Position numbers and translations under genes: made by a program | Shown here: one piece after another, positions 60,135-64,000 of the stretch | Numbering within the stretch: position 1 is the stretch's first letter | How the letters are laid out: each line of letters opens with the position of its first letter | NCBI RefSeq assembly: GCF_018991925.1 | Contig: NW_024748870.1 | Coordinates: forward strand, 1,483,071-1,547,070 | Source of the DNA: Homarus americanus | Taxonomy: Eukaryota; Arthropoda; Malacostraca; Decapoda; Nephropidae | DNA length: 64,000 bases | Direction: 5' to 3' | The notes under the pieces: generated by a model | Seen by the model: only the letters and a program-made list of their open reading frames with translations | What the model was told of the DNA's origin: nothing | Database searches by the model: none

Positions 60135-60860
60135 ACCTGGCTAAATCTGCTTTTGGCCGGGCCTCAGTGACTTACCTGGGACATATCGTTGGGCATGGTA
60201 TGGTGAGACCCAGGACGCAAACGTTAGAGCCATCTTGTCCTTCCCCACTCCAAGGACGAGGAAGGAACTCATGCGCTTCCTGGGATGTGCGGCTACTACC
60301 GTCGGTTCTGCAGTAATCTCTCCAGCGTGGCCGGACTCACAGATCTTACCAGTTCTGCAGTCCTTACATCTGGAACCAGAGGTGCGACCAGTCTTTCCAC
60401 CGCCTCCAAGCCTGTAGTCCACCCTGACTACACCTCGCCCTTCCATCTGCAAATCGACGCTAGTGGTGTCGGAGTGGGGGCTGTGCTCCTACAACCCGAC
60501 CCAACCACTGATGTTCTTCACCCTGTGGCATATTACTCCGCCAAGTTGAAAAACATCAGACCAACTACTCGACCATAGAGAAGGAGGCCTTGGCTCTGGT
60601 GTTGGCAATAAAGAAGTTTGAATGTTACTCTAGTCTTGCCCACAAACAACCCTAGTCTTCACCGACCATAACCCACTCACGTTCATCCAAACCAACAAGA
60701 CCTCCAACCAGCGAATCTCCGCTGGGCCTCCTCACCCAGCCCTATAATCTACAAGTCCGGCACATAAAGGGGTCGACAACCTGATTGCAGACTCTTATCC
60801 CGAGCTCCAGTGGAAATGCAGCAGCTACTTCCAGACGCACCAGGTGATCACTTCGCCCGC
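60125..60860 (+). pseudogene. pol: element C RT thumb and RNase H remnant
   Basis: NLAKSAFGRASVTYLGHIVG marks the RT end. RNase H motifs are split over frames (FHLQIDASGVGVGAVLLQ near 60440-60500; YSTIEKEALALVLAIKKFECY; FTDHNPLTF). Integrase and the RT core are absent. Frameshifts near 60235, 60290 and 60575. Confidence 0.8.
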
Positions 60861-60883
60861 GCACGGAGGTCTTTGGAGGGGGG

Positions 60884-61468
60884 TGTTACGAACCCCTCCA
60901 CCCAGCACTACGAACCACATCTATTGTCCTGATCTACCTACCCAGCACCACGAGCAACGCCATCTAGGGACGAGACACGAGTATGACTGCCTTAGTTACC
61001 ACCCGAGGTTTCCCTCTCATCCTGGTTGTTGCGCCACCTCCTCAAAGTCTTCTTTGTCAGCTCCAATTCGAGGAAAGAGCATTGGCTCTGGGAAGTGACC
61101 ACAGGATCATCTATCCTCTAAACCCACGTGCAGTGACTACCTACCGTCTTCTACAATACTCAGCCTACTCGCCAGCCATCTCAGCTCCTCACTTAAGTAC
61201 TTGTATTTGTATTAACTACCCCACATCCACTTGCTTCAAGATTGTTTGTATTAATATGTATATACTTAATGTTTAGGTTAAGTTTGGTTAAGGGTAATTT
61301 ATAAGCTGTATATTTTGTTAAGGGATTTATGGTACTTATTATATACAACAAAACTCTCGCATCCTTTGTCTACCCCTTTTATAGTCCGATTGTCTTTGTT
61401 TTTTTATTGTTGTTACCTGTTGGATCTGGGTAGACGATAACTATATTCTAAATCCCCAACTCGTAACA
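60884..61468 (+). repeat. 3' LTR of element C
   Basis: 585 bp, matches 58479-59083. Confidence 0.9.
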
Positions 61469-61472
61469 GCTG

Positions 61473-63620
61473 TGAGAGTCCTATGTTCTAATAAAACAGG
61501 TATTGTAAATATAGTAAGTGTTACAAGAAATATTAATACTTCGACAATAGATATTTTTAGAGATGATTTAAAGGAAGGAGCGTAGTCTTTGCTGGGATGT
61601 GGGTGTTGTTCCACACCTTCACACCATGATATTTTTATGGAGGTCTTGGACTGAGAGGGAGCGCTGGGAATGGTCTTAGTAGTTTGGGTGCCTTAAGTTG
61701 TATCTCTGATTATTCCGGAACTGGAAGTTATTGTTGTCAAGCAAGTGATTGATAAATTTGTAAACAAAGAGGGCACAGCAGTAAGTGTTAATAGCATCGA
61801 ATTTTAAAAATTTCAATGTAGCAAATTTTTCGTTTGTGTGATCTGTTTTTTTCAAGTGGGTCATTGTCCGTACAACTCTCTTTTGTGCAGTAACCAGAGA
61901 TTGTTTTTTTGAAGAGCCAGAGGCCCCCCACAGTGTGTGACAGTGTATCAAGGTGGTAAACATGATCATGATAAATTTTTTCATTGCTGTTAGAGTGAGT
62001 GACTGTCGAGTGTGATACATGATACCGCACTGTTTATTGATTTTACTTTTTTTTATTATTATTTATTGGGCACCCCTACATCTTGTGTAAGGTGAAGCGC
62101 AGAAGGTTTATAGCGCCCAACAGGGAAGCATGCTAAGTCTGCTTGCCTTTTGTGTTCCGAGTTAAGGGCGTAGAAGCCCTGAAGAGTCAAGGGCGTAGAA
62201 GCCTGAAGAGCTGAAGGGCGGAAGCCTGAAGAGTCAAGGGCGGTAGTATCCGAAGAGTCAAGGGCGTAGAAGCCTGAAGAGTCAGTGGTTTTTATGTCAT
62301 GAAGTAAAGCTCCAACAACTTGCCCTGAATACAATTCGCAATTTTCGATTTACACCAGGTACCTACTTTACTGCTAGGTGAACAGGGACTAATGGGGCAA
62401 GGAAGTAAGTCCAAACAACTTCCACTGCTCGAATCGAACCCGTGACATCTCGCTTGCGAATTTATTTTACTAAATGGCTTGTATGTGGTTTCCCATTTAA
62501 GTTTCTCATAACAACCCTGAGGAATTTAGTATTTTGATCTCGTTTGAGGACTATATTACCAAGGCACAGAGGGTTCAAGTCTGGAGGTAAGTTTTTTCTG
62601 TGAAAGATCGTAGTGGGTTGTCTCAAGGTTTAAGGTCAGTTTATTACGTATTACCCAGGTCCCGACTTTTTAGTTAATTCAGAATTCATAGTTCTCACAA
62701 GGAATGGAGGTCTGAGTTGCTATAGAGATTACTATCGTCTGCAAATAAGTTGTATTTTATGAGTGAGCTGGCGTGGACTATGTCGTTTATGTACAAAAAC
62801 AGTACGACCGAGAATTGAACTTTGGGGGACTCCATACAAGATTGGTTTATTATAACAGACATACTACACCCTTCTGGACAGATATGCGGTAAACCAATTG
62901 TGGGACAGGCCCCTAACGCAGTAATGTTCAAGCTTTGAAAAGAGGATTTTGGTCGACAGTATCGAAGGCTTTAGAGAGGTCCAAGAATATACCGACTGTG
63001 AACTGACTGTCATCAAAGGAATTAACATATCATTAGTATAGAGATAGCAGAGCCCTCAGTTGACCTTCTAATCTAAATTCAAACTGGGAGTCCGTAAAGA
63101 TGTTATTGGCATTGCAGAAGGAATTTAGTCTATTACATTAGCTTTTCCAGTATCTTACTCAAGGCTGGGAGGACTGATATCAGTAACTCTTGAAGAGACC
63201 TATATCCTCAGATTTTTTCATGCCGTGAACTCTTAGCAATTTTCAGTTTATCAGGAAAGACACCACTGGTGAAGGAGGAGTTACAAATGTGGAGGAGAAA
63301 AGGTAGTAATAAGTGGACCACTTATGGTGCTCATTGGTATATTGTCTTCGCCTGCTGCTGCGTCTTTGGACATTTTTATGATGGTCAGTAATTCATCTGC
63401 TGTAACAGTGATAAGAATAGTTCATTTTGCTGTCTATTTTGCAGGTAGGCTCTAAATTCCTCATGGTGATCAGGATGCTCTGAAGATTTTTGCCAACATC
63501 AATACAATATTCATTGAAGTGGTTGGCAATGAGGGAGCGTTCCGTTATAACTGAGTCGCTTATCATAAAAGCTGAGTGGGGGGCCCAAGGAGGGTACCAA
63601 TCCAATAGTGTGTCTTAGTG
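61473..63620 (-). mobile_element. LINE copy 3 (with a few bases of copy 2), interrupted by a SINE
   Basis: TGAGAGT (61473-61479) is the remainder of copy 2. From about 61481 a new copy begins in the 3' UTR. The C-terminal domain is at 62020-61676. After the SINE the LINE resumes at 62461 with RT (62931-62695, FADDSNLYSNSDLHSL) and upstream RT sequence to about 63620 (HHEEFRAYLQNRQQNE). Frames are broken throughout. Confidence 0.8.
62049..62460 (-). mobile_element. tRNA-derived SINE, copy 2 (5'-truncated)
   Basis: The reverse complement of the 52717-53098 SINE, with the B box GGGTTCGATTCG near 62430-62441. It has four to five CCTGAAGAGTCAAGGGCGTAGAAG-type internal repeats and a TTATTATTATTT tail. 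The first half of the tRNA head is missing. GTAAAATAAA and GTAAAATCAA at the two edges are the likely target duplication in LINE copy 3. Confidence 0.85.
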
Positions 63621-64000
63621 TGGGAGGAAACGACACAGGTAAGGTTAGGAGTAGGAACTTTTCAAGAGGTATAGGGACGCTGGGGAAGATTAGAGATGAG
63701 AGGATCCCTGATAGTATGTGGTGTCTTGCCTAGAAGAGGGGTTTGTCGTGAATGGCTGTCCAGGCAATTGCTATAAATTGCCGACTGGAAAACATTGTGC
63801 AAACAATGGTTGGGCATTCATGGATAACTGGCAACGATTCTATGGCAACGGCTACCTGTACAGTCGCGACGGAGTAACTTGTCTCGAGGGGTAGACGTTG
63901 TCTGCATCCCTGGAGCATGAATTTGTCACCTGAAGGGGGGGTTTCCCAGTAGAGAGAGGTCGGGGAAAGGAGTCAAAAACAAGCAGGTCCGGAAGTAAAG
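63621..64000. other. unassigned window end
   Basis: No recognisable protein or repeat pair. It may be the upstream part of LINE copy 3 or another element. Confidence 0.4.

Larger units (their letters stand above)
58479..61468 (+). mobile_element. LTR element C, internally deleted, TSD GCTG
   Basis: LTRs 58479-59083 (605 bp) and 60884-61468 (585 bp) begin TGTTACG and end CGTAACA. A primer-binding site candidate TGGCGACCGTGACAGG starts at 59086, and the purine tract GGAGGGGGG precedes the 3' LTR. GCTG is duplicated at 58475-58478 and 61469-61472, inside LINE copy 2. The internal region keeps the gag start and RT/RNase H pieces only. Confidence 0.9.

Overview
The window is transposable-element-dominated DNA from an animal, most likely an arthropod and plausibly a decapod crustacean. 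That assignment is inference. It rests on short (TTAGG)n arrays (the arthropod telomere motif), an errantivirus-like Gypsy provirus with a baculovirus-F-type env, BEL/Pao, Gypsy, LINE, Tc1-like and tRNA-derived SINE sequences, and abundant AT, CA and short tandem repeats. No host single-copy gene, rRNA, functional tRNA gene or CRISPR array could be supported. Two N gaps (11779-11877 and 42477-42576) show a draft assembly.

Layout, left to right. 1-3700: AT-rich non-coding DNA. 3752-5482 (+): intact 576-aa RNase-H-like (hAT-like) transposase gene, followed by a foldback palindrome with a (TTAGG)n loop (5704-6006). 6083-10340 (-): degenerate Gypsy provirus copy. 11086-11768 (+): Gypsy RT remnant fused to RNase H. 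11880-13057 (-): BEL/Pao gag remnant with a repeat-containing leader. 14649-17887: DNA transposon with 16-bp perfect terminal inverted repeats carrying a second, diverged transposase of the same type (792 aa). 17889-26330: a three-level nest in which a Gypsy RT is split by a 5'-truncated LINE, whose 3' UTR is split by LTR element A (20945-25385). Element A has about 99%-identical LTRs and an intact 1042-codon Gag-protease-integrase ORF with no reverse transcriptase or RNase H. 26331-27050: second LINE fragment. 27050-33609: non-coding DNA and a broken Gypsy gag/protease. 33614-51139 (-): a 17.5-kb nested endogenous provirus with two 399-bp LTRs and a perfect 4-bp target duplication (TGAC). It contains gag, pol and an F-like env, and has been invaded by LTR element B (intact ORF, lacking RT, RNase H and most of integrase), a minisatellite, an 840-bp solo LTR, and a chimeric truncated element E (also RT-less) flanked by a 1.4-kb duplication of provirus leader and gag. 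51144-52260 (-): broken Tc1-like transposase. 52717-53098: SINE. 53880-57230 (+): broken Gypsy pol. 57283-64000: LINE copies (-) interrupted by LTR element C (58479-61468, TSD GCTG) and by a 5'-truncated SINE.

The genes do not form a host pathway. Two themes stand out. First, two uninterrupted proteins keep the D-D-CxxH-RW-E landmarks of hAT-type transposases but are otherwise unlike familiar hATs, and one of them sits between clear TIRs. Second, three related Gypsy elements (A, B, E) have lost the DNA between protease and integrase, starting from about the same left edge but ending at three different right edges, while A and B keep open reading frames and young LTRs. This suggests a mobilised, RT-dependent (non-autonomous) Gag-PR(-IN) lineage.
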